A DNA stretch of 64,000 nucleotides from Caballeronia glebae (GTDB lineage Bacteria > Pseudomonadota > Gammaproteobacteria > Burkholderiales > Burkholderiaceae), in assembly GCF_001545035.1 (NCBI RefSeq), contig NZ_FCOJ02000009.1, positions 62,001-126,000 of the forward strand. The letters run 5' to 3'. A program made the translations under genes and the position numbers. Below the pieces are notes generated by a model. That model saw only the letters and a program-made list of their open reading frames with translations. It had not been told where the DNA came from and searched no databases. Positions 33,741 through 42,655 of this stretch are shown here, piece after piece (within the stretch, counting starts at the first letter, position 1; each line of letters begins with the position of its first letter).

Positions 33741-34451
33741 TCAGCCGCCGTCGTCCGCAAGAAGAGATGCTTGCGCCAAGTCAACGTTAGGCGTTGCCTT
33801 CGGCTTTGCCGTTCGGGGCGGCAGAGGAAAGGGCTCCGCGTGCATCGCGTCGGCCGGATAAAGCTGCAGGAAGGACCGCGCTTCGTCCGTGCTTTTGCAA
33901 GACAACCAGTCCTCGTATCCGGTCTGCGGGATGATGACCACCGATCTTTTCTCCGATCCGGGCCTGTGGAAACGCTTCATCAACGGGTGATCTTCGGCGT
34001 TGACCGTCAACATGGTCATCGACAGGCTCGTTGAGCCCTCGGCAGGATCTTTCCATTCCCGCCACAACCCAGCGATCGCGAGCGGAGCGCCATCGGCCAT
34101 GCCGATGCGCCAGCGCACTGCCTTGCCCGTCTCGTAGTCTGGCTCGTAGAACCGGCGGCAGGGGATCAGGGCGAGTTGCAGCTTGTTCCACGCCGTGCGA
34201 AAGCTCGTCTTCTGCCCGACCGACTCCGACCGCGCGTTCATCGTGTCGAACGCTTTCACCCCCTGCGGGATGAATTTGCGCGGGACGATGCCGAACGTCG
34301 CGGCGTCAGTCAAATACTCACCGTCGATCCGGCGAAAGATCGGCGCAGCATAGTCCTTGTAGATTTCCGGCTTGTAGTCGAAGTTCGGCACCGGAAACAG
34401 ACTGAAGACGTCAAACGCGTCTTTCGGATTAGACTCGTAGCTCGTGCACAC
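33741..34451 (-). CDS. SRAP (HMCES/YedK-type) protease-like protein
   Basis: A 236-residue protein that in its family forms a covalent cross-link to abasic sites in single-stranded DNA. The GTG at 34451 is chosen because it places the essential Cys at position 2 (V/M-C-T-S) and has GGAGGG upstream; the frame continues further back but would bury this Cys. Active-site partners are in place: Asn72 (TMNARSES), Glu103 (RRFYEPDY) and His155 (AEDHPLMKRF). It faces ku with 190 bp between their starts, so the two repair genes diverge from one control region. Confidence 0.92.
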   Translation of the reverse strand: MCTSYESNPKDAFDVFSLFPVPNFDYKPEIYKDYAAPIFRRIDGEYLTDAATFGIVPRKFIPQGVKAFDTMNARSESVGQKTSFRTAWNKLQLALIPCRRFYEPDYETGKAVRWRIGMADGAPLAIAGLWREWKDPAEGSTSLSMTMLTVNAEDHPLMKRFHRPGSEKRSVVIIPQTGYEDWLSCKSTDEARSFLQLYPADAMHAEPFPLPPRTAKPKATPNVDLAQASLLADDGG

Positions 34452-34644
34452 TTTTTCGCCCTCCGTTGTCGAAAATATACACGGAGGCGGATCGGCGCCC
34501 GCCTTCCCCGTTGTCACAACCTGGCATAAAGGCGTGGCACCCGTTTTGCGCAAAACGCCCGTTGGCCTTGCCGCGTGACTGGGATGCGCCGCCAAGAGCG
34601 GCATCGACTGTGGCCGGCCAGATAACCTACGCGAGAGGTTTCCT

Positions 34645-35589
34645 ATGGCTGCCCGCTCGATCGCTTCAATGACGCTGAGTTTCGGTCTCGTCTCCGTGCC
34701 GGTGAAGGTCTACACGGCCACCGAGAGCAAGTCTGGCGTTGGCTTCAACCTGATGCACAAAGAGTGCGGCACCCGGCTCAAGCAGCAGTATGTCTGCCCC
34801 CACGACGGAAAAGTCGTCGAACGCGCCGACATGGTCAAGGGCTACGAGTTCGAGAAAGAGAAGTACGTGATCTTCGAGAAATCGGAACTGGAGGCGCTGG
34901 AAGCGAGCGCGAGCCACACGATCGACATTGTCTCGTTTGTGCCGACCGAGGCGATCGACCCGATCTACCTCGACAAGCCCTACTACCTCGCCCCGGACAA
35001 GCGCGGCGGCAAACCGTACCGGCTGCTGCAGGAAGCGATGAGGGACAGCGGCACGTGCGCCGTCGCCCGTTGGACGTGGAAAGGCAAGCAGCACATGGTG
35101 CAGGTACGCGCCGGCAACGACGGCCTGATTCTCCAGACGCTGCTCTACGCCGACGAGGTACGTTCGCAGGCCGATATCGGCATTGAAGAAACCGAGATCC
35201 AGCCCACGGAATTGCAGCTCGCCGAACAACTGATCGAGCAATATCGCGTCGAGAGCTACGACGCCGCCGCGTACAAGGACGAGGAGAAGGAACGCATCCT
35301 CGCTGAGATCGACAAGAAGATCGCGGGCAACAAGATCACCGCCGCGCCCGCCGTCGAACACCCCGGCGCGCAAGTCATCGACCTCGTGGAGGCACTGCGG
35401 GCGAGCTTGAAGAAGAAGCCGTCTGCCGAACAGCCAGCCGCACCGCGGGCGGCACGCAAGACAACGCGCACGGCGGCCGCGGTCGAAGAAGCGGTCGAAG
35501 CCGCGCCGGCTCCGAAGCGCCGTGCCGTGCGGCGTGCGGCCACGGAGGACCAACCGGCACCCGCGCGCAAGACTGGCACGAAACGGTGA
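34645..35589 (+). CDS. ku: non-homologous end-joining protein Ku
   Basis: Bacterial Ku, 314 aa, a homodimer that threads onto DNA ends and recruits LigD. It begins with the typical SIASMTLSFGLVSVPVKVYT; further landmarks are QYVCPHDGKVVERADMVKGY, SFVPTEAIDPIYLDKPYYLA and ELQLAEQLIEQ. After about residue 255 comes a Lys/Ala/Arg-rich tail (RKTTRTAAAVEEAVEAAPAP), as in other extended Ku tails that bind DNA or LigD. AGAGG lies upstream. The MerR-TPR gene starts one base after its stop, so they are coupled. Confidence 0.96.
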   Translation: MAARSIASMTLSFGLVSVPVKVYTATESKSGVGFNLMHKECGTRLKQQYVCPHDGKVVERADMVKGYEFEKEKYVIFEKSELEALEASASHTIDIVSFVPTEAIDPIYLDKPYYLAPDKRGGKPYRLLQEAMRDSGTCAVARWTWKGKQHMVQVRAGNDGLILQTLLYADEVRSQADIGIEETEIQPTELQLAEQLIEQYRVESYDAAAYKDEEKERILAEIDKKIAGNKITAAPAVEHPGAQVIDLVEALRASLKKKPSAEQPAAPRAARKTTRTAAAVEEAVEAAPAPKRRAVRRAATEDQPAPARKTGTKR

Positions 35590-35590
35590 T

Positions 35591-36415
35591 ATGCAAGACG
35601 ACGGGTACAGCCTCCGCGATGTGCAACGCATGCTCGGTGTGTCGCGCAGCGTCGTTGAACGGTTGATCGCGGCGGGTTTTGTATTACCGCTAAGCGGCGA
35701 AAAAGGCGAGCGGCGCTTCACCTTCCAGGACATCGTCATGCTCAGGACCGCGCATGCGCTCCGCGTGGCGGGTGTCTCCCCAATGAAAATCGTCCGCGCA
35801 CTCGATCACCTCCAGAAGAGCTGGGGGCGTGAAGGATCGCTCACTGGCGTGCGCATTGCTGCTGTCGGCGATCGCGTCGCCGTGCGGGACGAGGCAAGCC
35901 GCCAGTGGGATGCGGAGACCGGCCAACTGCTTCTGGATTTCGAGCCGGGACACGCAACCGGAAACGTCTCCTCCCTGCAAGCGCCGCGCGAGCAGCGGGC
36001 ACGCGAAGAAGCCGTTGACCTGTTCCGGCAGGCGCGGGCCCTGGAGGACGATGACCTCGACGCCGCAGAAGCGGCCTATCGGAAAGCGCTAGAACGCGCG
36101 CCCGACTATACCGACGCATCGCTGAACCTCGGCGGCATCCTGATGGACAGCGAGCGGTTCGACGAGGCGATATCGGTGTACCAAGACGCGCTGCGATACC
36201 GGGCGGACGACCCGGTGCTTCTTTTCAACATTGGGGTGGCGCTTGAAGATTCGGGCCGCTTCCGCGAGGCACTGCAGTTCTATGAGCGTTGCATTGAACA
36301 GGACCCGGAATTCGCTGATGCCCATTTCAACGCCGCGCGTATCCACGAAGAACTGGGCGAAGCGACTCTAGCCATTCGCCACTTCAACCAATTCCGCAGA
36401 CTTCAGAAGCTCTAA
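35591..36415 (+). CDS. MerR-type HTH protein with TPR domain
   Basis: A 274-residue protein starting one base after the ku stop. The N-terminal winged helix (GYSLRDVQRMLGVSRSVVER, then LIAAGFVLPL and RRFTFQDIVMLRTAH) is a MerR domain. After a linker, four or five TPR units fill residues 130-270 (DAAEAAYRKALERAPDYTDA, SLNLGGILMDSERFDEAISV). Such MerR-TPR proteins are known beside ku in some proteobacteria and may control or assist end joining; the DNA target here is unknown. No effector-binding domain of the usual MerR type is present. Confidence 0.88.
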   Translation: MQDDGYSLRDVQRMLGVSRSVVERLIAAGFVLPLSGEKGERRFTFQDIVMLRTAHALRVAGVSPMKIVRALDHLQKSWGREGSLTGVRIAAVGDRVAVRDEASRQWDAETGQLLLDFEPGHATGNVSSLQAPREQRAREEAVDLFRQARALEDDDLDAAEAAYRKALERAPDYTDASLNLGGILMDSERFDEAISVYQDALRYRADDPVLLFNIGVALEDSGRFREALQFYERCIEQDPEFADAHFNAARIHEELGEATLAIRHFNQFRRLQKL

Positions 36416-36427
36416 CAGGAGACGCTG

Positions 36428-37603
36428 ATGACGATCGAAGCCGTGTGGTTCTTGATCGTCGGGGCATTGATGGTGCTGATGGCGCTGGGCCGCAAACTGG
36501 TTGAGCGGCTGCCGATGACCGGCGCAATGGTGTATCTCGTCGTCGGCTTCCTCCTCGGTCCGGCGGGCGCCGGTCTGTTGACGATCGACATCGAGCGCGA
36601 CGTGCGCCTGCTTCGTATGCTTACGGAAGCCGGACTTGTGGTGTCTCTATTCGCCATCGGGATGTATCTGCGCGTCGAGCTTTCCCGGCCGCTTTGGCGA
36701 CTGACGTTACGCCTCGCCGGTCCCGCCATGCTTATTACGATCGCGGTCATGTTCGCCGCCGTGCGCTGGGGTCTCGGGCTCACCGCAGGCCCGGCGTTGC
36801 TGCTGGCGTCTGCGCTCGCGCCGACCGATCCCGTATTGGCGAACGAGTTGCGCGTCGAGGAGGCGGGCGACGATGAACCGCTACGCTTCGCCCTGTCGTC
36901 GGAGGGCGGACTCAACGACGGTGCGGCCTCTCCGATGGTCTACATTGCTCTCGCACTCTGCGGAGTCAGCAGTCTGGGCAGCGGGAATCCGTGGACGTTC
37001 GCCCTTGCGATCGCGTGGGGACTGGCCAGCGCACTCTTTTTCGGCTGGGCGTTGGGCACCGGTGTGGTCGTGCTGGTGACGAAACTGCGCACGAAGTACG
37101 ACCATGCGCTGGGTCTCGAAGGCTTTCTTGCACTTGGGCTTGTTGCCTTAGCCTACGGTGCGACCCTGATCGTCGACGGCTACGCTTTCATCGCAGTCTT
37201 CGCCGCCGGCGTCGCGCTGCGGCGGCAGGAAATGAAGGCCACGGGTGACAAACCGCCAAGCGAGGTGTTGGAATCAGTCGAGCGGGGCGAGCGGGAGGAA
37301 GCCGCCAAAGATCCAGAATTGGCTCATGCGTATATCGCCGAAAACATGATGGGCTTCTCGGTCGAGATTGAACGCTTTGTCGAACTGGGCCTGATGGTCA
37401 TCATCGGCAGCGTCGTCTCTGCGCACTGGCGGGAGCTAATTCATTGGTCCGTTGTCGGCCTCGGTTGCATTGAACTGGCCAAGACCAAGAGCAAATCACG
37501 CGCCGTGGGCGGGCGCCACCAAGGAAGAAGAACACGCCGGAGTTCCAGCACAACGAGGTCAAGCCCGCCGCTCAACCCGCACGAGCTGAAGGACGCGCGA
37601 TAG
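36428..37603 (+). CDS. cation/proton antiporter, C-terminally truncated
   Basis: CPA1-type antiporter. The first 345 residues are convincing: PMTGAMVYLVVGFLLGPAGA, then a TM segment with LASALAPTDPVLANELRVEE (ion-binding Asp) and SSEGGLNDGAASPMVYIALA. After WSVVGLGCIELAKTKSKSRA the chain becomes basic and low-complexity (RRTRRSSSTTRSSPPLNP) and stops. The last membrane helices present in full-length relatives are missing. The break (about 37465-37490) looks like a recombination joint more than a simple frameshift, because neither other frame resumes antiporter sequence. Probably non-functional as a transporter. Confidence 0.82.
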   Translation: MTIEAVWFLIVGALMVLMALGRKLVERLPMTGAMVYLVVGFLLGPAGAGLLTIDIERDVRLLRMLTEAGLVVSLFAIGMYLRVELSRPLWRLTLRLAGPAMLITIAVMFAAVRWGLGLTAGPALLLASALAPTDPVLANELRVEEAGDDEPLRFALSSEGGLNDGAASPMVYIALALCGVSSLGSGNPWTFALAIAWGLASALFFGWALGTGVVVLVTKLRTKYDHALGLEGFLALGLVALAYGATLIVDGYAFIAVFAAGVALRRQEMKATGDKPPSEVLESVERGEREEAAKDPELAHAYIAENMMGFSVEIERFVELGLMVIIGSVVSAHWRELIHWSVVGLGCIELAKTKSKSRAVGGRHQGRRTRRSSSTTRSSPPLNPHELKDAR

Positions 37604-37614
37604 CCGCAAAAAGA

Positions 37615-37649
37615 CGAAGCCCCGACCGATGATCCGGGCCGGGGCTTCG
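37615..37649. terminator. hairpin after the antiporter gene
   Basis: 10-bp perfect stem CGAAGCCCCG / CGGGGCTTCG (37615-37624 and 37640-37649), 12 bases after the antiporter stop. An A-run precedes it, so on the minus strand it would act as a rho-independent terminator; on the plus strand the T-run is absent. Confidence 0.65.
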
Positions 37650-38136
37650 CTTACTACGACTGCGCCAACTTCCTACAACGTCTCTCTACCGCTGGACAGC
37701 AACGACTTCCCCGTAACGACTAATCTCTTGAAGCGGAGTGATGAAACCTGAGACGCACGCGTGGCAACCGCTTGTCCGGATAGGCGTGAGGTTGGGCCGG
37801 ATGCTCGGTGACTGCCGTTGTGCGACTTGCTTTTTGCGTTTCATCGCCACGGAAAGCAGTGTACGTATCCAGCGAGGCGTACAAAGCGCCGAAAAAGAGC
37901 AGGAAACGCGGTCTTCCCGGGCGATAGAAAACAGGTTGCTTGCCGATTAGACGGCAACCGCGCCAGCGCGAGATACCATGCACCGCTACGCTATTTGTCG
38001 GCTCTCGACACCGTGCGGAGCTTCGCGAAGCTTTTGAGACCTGACGCGCGCAAGTCGACGGCAAGCAACGCTTTCGATCGTTGGAGGGCCATCAAGAAAA
38101 TAAAGAGACACGCTGAATGTTGCAACGAAATGCGTA
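37650..38136. other. gap without a supportable gene
   Basis: Nearly 490 bases of GC-rich sequence. Frames open in several phases but none has a credible start or family resemblance. Confidence 0.45.
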
Positions 38137-38340
38137 GTGACAACGGCGCTTGCGTCGGGCCTGTCTACGGGCGCCTTCGCGCAGGGCAACGCGGAAACGG
38201 CGCGGGCCGTGGTGGCGTCGGCACGGCAACGACGCCCGACGCCCGACGCCAACGGCGAAACAGGCGCGACCGGAGGGCCGACGGGCAAGCACTCTACGCT
38301 GCATCTCAAACGGCACCACAAACCAAAGAACCATAGCTGA
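38137..38340 (+). CDS. possible small exported protein, 67 aa
   Basis: From a GTG start the chain begins TTALASGLSTGAFAQ, resembling the end of a Sec signal peptide cut after AFA, then a short mature part, Gly/Thr-rich and His/Lys-rich at the end (HLKRHHKPKNHS). The signal lacks an N-terminal positive region unless an ATG at 38130, out of frame by one base, belongs to it; if so this is another single-base defect. Weak ribosome-binding site. Tentative. Confidence 0.35.
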   Translation: MTTALASGLSTGAFAQGNAETARAVVASARQRRPTPDANGETGATGGPTGKHSTLHLKRHHKPKNHS

Positions 38341-38356
38341 CAGTAGGCTCGCGCGG

Positions 38357-40303
38357 TCAGCGCAGGCCGACCGCCCTTCGCATCGCCATGGTAATGCCCT
38401 GTCGCGTGCGGTGAAAGCCGTTCCATGGATCGGCCTTAAGCGAGTGCATGCGCGCGGCAGCCGTCTTTATCGTCCACTGATCGGCGCGGCCGATTTCTTT
38501 CAACTCATCCCATGCGATGGGCATCGATACACCCATGCCGGATCGGGCGCGCGCGGAAAAAACCGCAACCGTGCTCGCTCCCTTGCTGTTGCGCAGGTAG
38601 TCGATGAAGATCTTCTTCACCCGGTTCTTGGGTCCGAGGACCGCAGAGAACCGCTCCGGCATGAGCCGCGCCATGTAGCGCGCGACCGCGTGCGAGAAGT
38701 CTTTCACTTCTTCCCACTGCTGCCGGCGCGTGAGCGGCACGACGATATGAAAGCCCTTGCCGCCGCTCGTCTTGATGAAGCTCTTGAGTCCGATCTCGTC
38801 AAGCAACACCTTTGATAGCGTCGCCGCGTCGACCATCATCTGCCATGAAAGCTCTGGGTCTGGGTCCAGGTCGAGGATGAAGCGATCGGGATGGTCAAGG
38901 TCGGGCTGCACGGCGTTCCAACTATGCAATTCGACCACGTTCATCTGGGCGAGGCCGATGAGCGCTGCGTGATGGTCTACGACCAGCAGCGGCGGGTGGC
39001 CCGGGTGCATCTCGACCGGCAGCCGCGTGATGCCGGGTATCTTGGAGCGCTCCTCGTGCTTTTGAAAAAATAGCTCGCCGTGGATGCCTTCAGGCGCGCG
39101 CACCAGCGACACAGGGCGATCCTTCAGATACGGCAACGCAAACTCCGCGATCTCGTCGTAGTAGCGAACGAGGTCGATCTTCTTCATGCGCGTCACGTCG
39201 TCGATGATTCGCTCGGCGTTGGACACCTTCACGCCTGAGATGATCCTATCGGCTCGGCCGGGCGACACCCGCGTGGTTCCCTTCGCTTGCGGAGGGCTCT
39301 GCGGTTCATCGACATCCACGACTGCCTCTTCCGTCACAGCGGTGGCGGGCTTGTCCTCGCGCATACCTTGAAAAACGGGATGACGAACCTCACCCGCCGG
39401 CGTCCATTCGAGGAACGACGCTTCAACGACGAGTTCGGGCTCAAGCCAGTGGAAGTCGCGGTCCTTCTCGCGCGGTGGCGGGTTATAGAAAGGCGGATCG
39501 TCGCGAAGTAGCTTCGCCGCCTTCTTCTCGAGTTCAGCAAGCGGGCGCGGCTTCAATTCCGCCTTCACGGTGCCGGCGAACCGTAGGCTGCCGTCTCGCT
39601 CGTGCACGCCGAGCATTAGCGATCTCATCCCGCTCTTTGCGCCCGTGAGTACTGTGTATCCGCCGACGACAAACTCCTGGCGCTGCAGACATTTGAGTTT
39701 GATCCAGTCGGTTGAGCGGCCGGAGCGGTACGGCGCATCCGCACGCTTGCCGATGATCCCTTCCAGGCGCATTCGGCACGCCGAAGCGAGCAGCGATTCC
39801 GGATCTTCTGTGAATGACTCACTGAAGCGCACGCGCTCGCTCGACGTCGTGGCGATCAACTCGCCGAGTAGCTCTCTGCGCTGGGAGAGCGGCGCCTCGC
39901 GCAAGTCACGTCCGTTGAGAAAGGGGATATCGAACGCGAAGAAGGTCAATTGCGCCGTGCTGCGTCGGTCGAACGCGTTCTGCAACGCGTTGAAATCGGG
40001 AATGCCGGTCTCGGTGAGCACCACCACCTCTCCGTCCAACCACGCATTGTCGACCGGCATTTGCTCGACGGCAGTCGCGAGCGTGCGCATCTTCACAGTC
40101 CAGTCGTGTCCGCCACGCGTGATCAATTTCGCCCGACCGCTCTCTATCCGGCACATCAATCGGTAGCCGTCGAACTTTATCTCCCATAGCCAGCCGCCGC
40201 TCGCAGGCGGTCGGCTAGCGAGCGTGGCGAGTTGCGGAGAGATCGATTCTGGGAGCGGCTCATCGGGGCCGCGGCCCGTGGCGCCCCTCGAGCGCGTTTT
40301 CAT
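38357..40303 (-). CDS. ligD: ATP-dependent DNA ligase LigD, ligase-polymerase form
   Basis: End-joining ligase of 648 aa. The adenylation domain comes first, with catalytic Lys43 in EIKFDGYR, WLDGEVVVL and EGIIGKRADAPYRSGRSTDW, then the OB domain, and from about residue 355 the archaeo-eukaryotic primase-type polymerase domain (GVKVSNAERIIDD, SLVRAPEGIHGELFFQKH, RFILDLDPDPELSW, KTSGGKGFHIVVPL). The N-terminal 3'-phosphoesterase domain found in many proteobacterial LigD proteins is missing. Overlaps the preceding small gene in an ATGA junction. It should work with Ku; the two genes converge across the truncated antiporter region. Confidence 0.95.
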   Translation of the reverse strand: MKTRSRGATGRGPDEPLPESISPQLATLASRPPASGGWLWEIKFDGYRLMCRIESGRAKLITRGGHDWTVKMRTLATAVEQMPVDNAWLDGEVVVLTETGIPDFNALQNAFDRRSTAQLTFFAFDIPFLNGRDLREAPLSQRRELLGELIATTSSERVRFSESFTEDPESLLASACRMRLEGIIGKRADAPYRSGRSTDWIKLKCLQRQEFVVGGYTVLTGAKSGMRSLMLGVHERDGSLRFAGTVKAELKPRPLAELEKKAAKLLRDDPPFYNPPPREKDRDFHWLEPELVVEASFLEWTPAGEVRHPVFQGMREDKPATAVTEEAVVDVDEPQSPPQAKGTTRVSPGRADRIISGVKVSNAERIIDDVTRMKKIDLVRYYDEIAEFALPYLKDRPVSLVRAPEGIHGELFFQKHEERSKIPGITRLPVEMHPGHPPLLVVDHHAALIGLAQMNVVELHSWNAVQPDLDHPDRFILDLDPDPELSWQMMVDAATLSKVLLDEIGLKSFIKTSGGKGFHIVVPLTRRQQWEEVKDFSHAVARYMARLMPERFSAVLGPKNRVKKIFIDYLRNSKGASTVAVFSARARSGMGVSMPIAWDELKEIGRADQWTIKTAAARMHSLKADPWNGFHRTRQGITMAMRRAVGLR

Positions 40304-40503
40304 GTTTCTGGAGGACTGTCGACGACTTGGATCTTCGCTGTCGGATACATATCCGCGGCGATCTTAAGTGCGCCCTCACAGTCGGCTACGATCGTCACAA
40401 AGACGCCTTGCGGTCGGTCTTTGTCCGGGACCTCAACACGCCACCCCGCGTGCTCGTCTGGCCGCACGACGACCTCATCCACCCGTTTATCACTGACCGT
40501 CAT
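40300..40503 (-). CDS. small hypothetical protein coupled to ligD, 67 aa
   Basis: I do not recognise this protein. It begins with ATG at 40503 and ends with a TGA overlapping the ligD ATG. It is beta-rich and charged (RVDEVVVRPDEHAGWRVEVP; GVFVTIVADCEGALKIAADM). The overlap makes co-translation with LigD likely; a partner role in end joining is only a guess. Confidence 0.65.
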   Translation of the reverse strand: MTVSDKRVDEVVVRPDEHAGWRVEVPDKDRPQGVFVTIVADCEGALKIAADMYPTAKIQVVDSPPET

Positions 40504-40569
40504 ATCGGCACCCCGAAGGTTAAGTGGCGTGCGGACCGCAAACTCCTTGCCCGCCGCAGCCCGCCTGCA

Positions 40570-40815
40570 TCAGAAGTTGTCCTCTATCCACGCCTTCGCC
40601 CATGAGACGGCACGTTCGTAAGCCGCCCGCTGCGTGTCGAAGTAGCCGATATCGAAGAAATGGAAAATTTCCCCATCGACCCCATCGTCCGTTGGCCGTC
40701 GTTCAATCTCGCACCACGAATGCCAATGGTGGCCCATTTGTTGTGGCCGCGAGTCGATGGTCCAATCACCGTGCTCGACCTTCATCGTTTCTACGTCTTC
40801 GCGCATAGGGGGCAT
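40570..40815 (-). CDS. small hypothetical protein, about 80 aa
   Basis: I do not recognise this protein. The start is uncertain (ATGs at 40815, 40806 or 40785). The likely core, from 40785, is a beta-hairpin then helix (EHGDWTIDSRPQQMGHHWHS, then RAAYERAVSWAKAWIEDNF), typical of short orphan proteins in this group of bacteria. It overlaps the upstream small gene and is followed, after 66 bp, by the ligD-coupled small gene. Confidence 0.55.
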   Translation of the reverse strand: MPPMREDVETMKVEHGDWTIDSRPQQMGHHWHSWCEIERRPTDDGVDGEIFHFFDIGYFDTQRAAYERAVSWAKAWIEDNF

Positions 40816-41065
40816 CACCGTTGTCTGTGTAGGTTTTTCCAATAAGGCCGTCGTAGTCCCCGCTGGCAGTGCTCACGATAGCGCGCAGCATTTTGGTAAG
40901 CGCGTCGTCGGGAGGGTTGCTTTCCAGAATGACTCGGGCGGTGCGCAGGGAGATTGAGTGACGTCTCGGCGGGCTCGGGCCGTCTTCCGTCTGGAAGCAG
41001 AACCTGCGCATGTCCTCCTCATGCCCCGGCGGAGGAGCGCCATAGGAAACGATCGTAACTTTCAT
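40766..41065 (-). CDS. small hypothetical protein, intact paralogue of the 5514-5824 pseudogene
   Basis: A 99-residue protein from the ATG at 41065 (MKVTIVSYGAPPPGHEEDMR). It aligns with both halves of the broken gene at 5514-5824: shared are MKxTI, P-GH-E, F-F-DG-PPR, SLRTARV, MLRAIV-like and DYDGLIGKT. Family unknown to me. It overlaps the start of the next small gene; the three small genes 40300-41065 precede ligD. The ribosome-binding site is weak. Confidence 0.7.
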   Translation of the reverse strand: MKVTIVSYGAPPPGHEEDMRRFCFQTEDGPSPPRRHSISLRTARVILESNPPDDALTKMLRAIVSTASGDYDGLIGKTYTDNGDAPYARRRRNDEGRAR

Positions 41066-41244
41066 GGCATCGAACTTTTCTAATATTGCCTGCCATCTAG
41101 CCAATAGCAACGGCTAAGCCAACCCCGGCGCGCATTGTGCTGGCGGCGATCTCAAGAAGCCAGCGTTCCGACCGTAAAAGCGGAAACTTCTGATGAATTG
41201 TTAAGGGCGACGGCGGCAACCGGCCGCATTTGCACGCTTACCAA

Positions 41245-42603
41245 ATGCACACAACGCTGATTCACCTGCCATCCGCCCTCCGGCATCGAGTTATGGCGGC
41301 GGTCGTGGCCTTGCTCGCAATGAGTGGCGCCGTCTTTGTCTGGCCATATGCGAAAAATCCTGGGCCGGTTATTCCCCCGTTCCTGCCTGTGTTCGCGACA
41401 TGGGTGACGCTGACCGAGGGCCTGACAGCATTGCTGTTGTGGACGCAGTTCGCCGTCTCGGGCAGGCTGCTTTTCGCTGCACTAAGCGGTGCATATGCGT
41501 TCACGAGTGCCATCGCCGCCATCCAGTTGCTCGTCTTTCCGGGCGTGTTTTCCCCTACCGGCCTCCTTGGCGCGGGGCCTCAGACGGCGGTGTGGATTTG
41601 GGTGTTCTGGCATGGCGGCTTTCCGGCGCTGATAACCGCTTCCCTTTTTACGCGAACCGTTCCCTCCACTGCGAGCCGCCTCGCCCGGGGCAGAGCCGTC
41701 GCATTAGCCTGTGTCGCGCTAGCGCTGAGCCTCTGCGCGCTCGCCACCGCCGGGCAAGCGCACCTCCCGCCCTTTGTCGCAGCCTCCGGTTCGTACGCGC
41801 AATTGTCCAGCAGTCCGGCCGGGATCGTCGTGGAGGCGATTTGCCTCGCAGCGCTCGGATTGCATGTATCGACGACTCGACTGCGCTCGTTGATGGACTT
41901 GTGGCTCGCCGTCGCGCTCCTCGGCACGCTTATCGATGTGACGCTCACGTTGTCTGCCGGGGCGCGTTACAGCGTGGGCTGGTACGCGGCGCGCGCAGCG
42001 TCGATGATTTCGTCGAGTGCAGTCCTCGGGATGTTGATCTACGAGACGACCGGCCTATACCGGCGATTGTCCGAGACGCATAAAAGACTGGTGGAGACGT
42101 CGGCGCGCGATGGCCTGACAGGGGTCTTCAACCGCGCCTACTTCGACGATCGATTCCCGCGCGATTTTTCGTTCGCATCTGACAGCGACCAGCCGCTTTG
42201 CGTCTTACTCATCGACGTTGATCATTTCAAGCAATACAACGATACCTTCGGGCATCTTGCCGGCGACGACTGCTTGCGCCGGGTCGCGCGCACACTCTCG
42301 ACCACATTGCGGCGGCAAAGCGACTACCTGGCGCGCTACGGCGGCGAAGAGTTCGTCGTGGTGCTCCCGGCCTGTAAGGCAACGGCAGGACTGGGCGTCG
42401 CGCAGTCGCTGAGGTCCGCGATCGAAACACTTGGCATCCCGTCAGCATCCTCAAACGGTGCGCCGGTGACAGTATCGATTGGTCTTGCGTGCTCGCTCCC
42501 CACCTCGCCGGATTCGGCGCCGGCGCTGCTCAACCTCGCAGACGCGGCGCTGTACCGGGCGAAGGCGCGGCCGCAACCGGGTGGTCGATGCGGCAGAAGT
42601 TAG
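41245..42603 (+). CDS. MASE4-GGDEF diguanylate cyclase
   Basis: A 452-residue membrane enzyme that makes cyclic di-GMP. The first 250 residues hold about eight membrane helices with MASE4-sensor features (FLPVFATWVTLTEGLTALLL; LLVFPGVFSPTGLLGAGPQT; WHGGFPALITASLF). The cytoplasmic GGDEF domain follows (TSARDGLTGVFNRAYFDDRF) with active-site GGEEF in ARYGGEEFVVVLP. Five residues before it is RQSD, an RxxD inhibitory site, so product inhibition is expected. Rising c-di-GMP usually favours sessile life, in contrast to the motility activator pair elsewhere in the window. The start at 41245 is preferred over a TTG upstream. Confidence 0.93.
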   Translation: MHTTLIHLPSALRHRVMAAVVALLAMSGAVFVWPYAKNPGPVIPPFLPVFATWVTLTEGLTALLLWTQFAVSGRLLFAALSGAYAFTSAIAAIQLLVFPGVFSPTGLLGAGPQTAVWIWVFWHGGFPALITASLFTRTVPSTASRLARGRAVALACVALALSLCALATAGQAHLPPFVAASGSYAQLSSSPAGIVVEAICLAALGLHVSTTRLRSLMDLWLAVALLGTLIDVTLTLSAGARYSVGWYAARAASMISSSAVLGMLIYETTGLYRRLSETHKRLVETSARDGLTGVFNRAYFDDRFPRDFSFASDSDQPLCVLLIDVDHFKQYNDTFGHLAGDDCLRRVARTLSTTLRRQSDYLARYGGEEFVVVLPACKATAGLGVAQSLRSAIETLGIPSASSNGAPVTVSIGLACSLPTSPDSAPALLNLADAALYRAKARPQPGGRCGRS

Positions 42604-42655
42604 CGAGATACGGACGGAGGGTAGCAGGCGGGAAGCGGGCCCAGCATCGTTTCGG

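Noticed and set aside
34666..35739. A 357-codon frame opposite ku
   Set aside because: Shadow of ku and the MerR-TPR start; Arg/Gly-rich with no ribosome-binding site.
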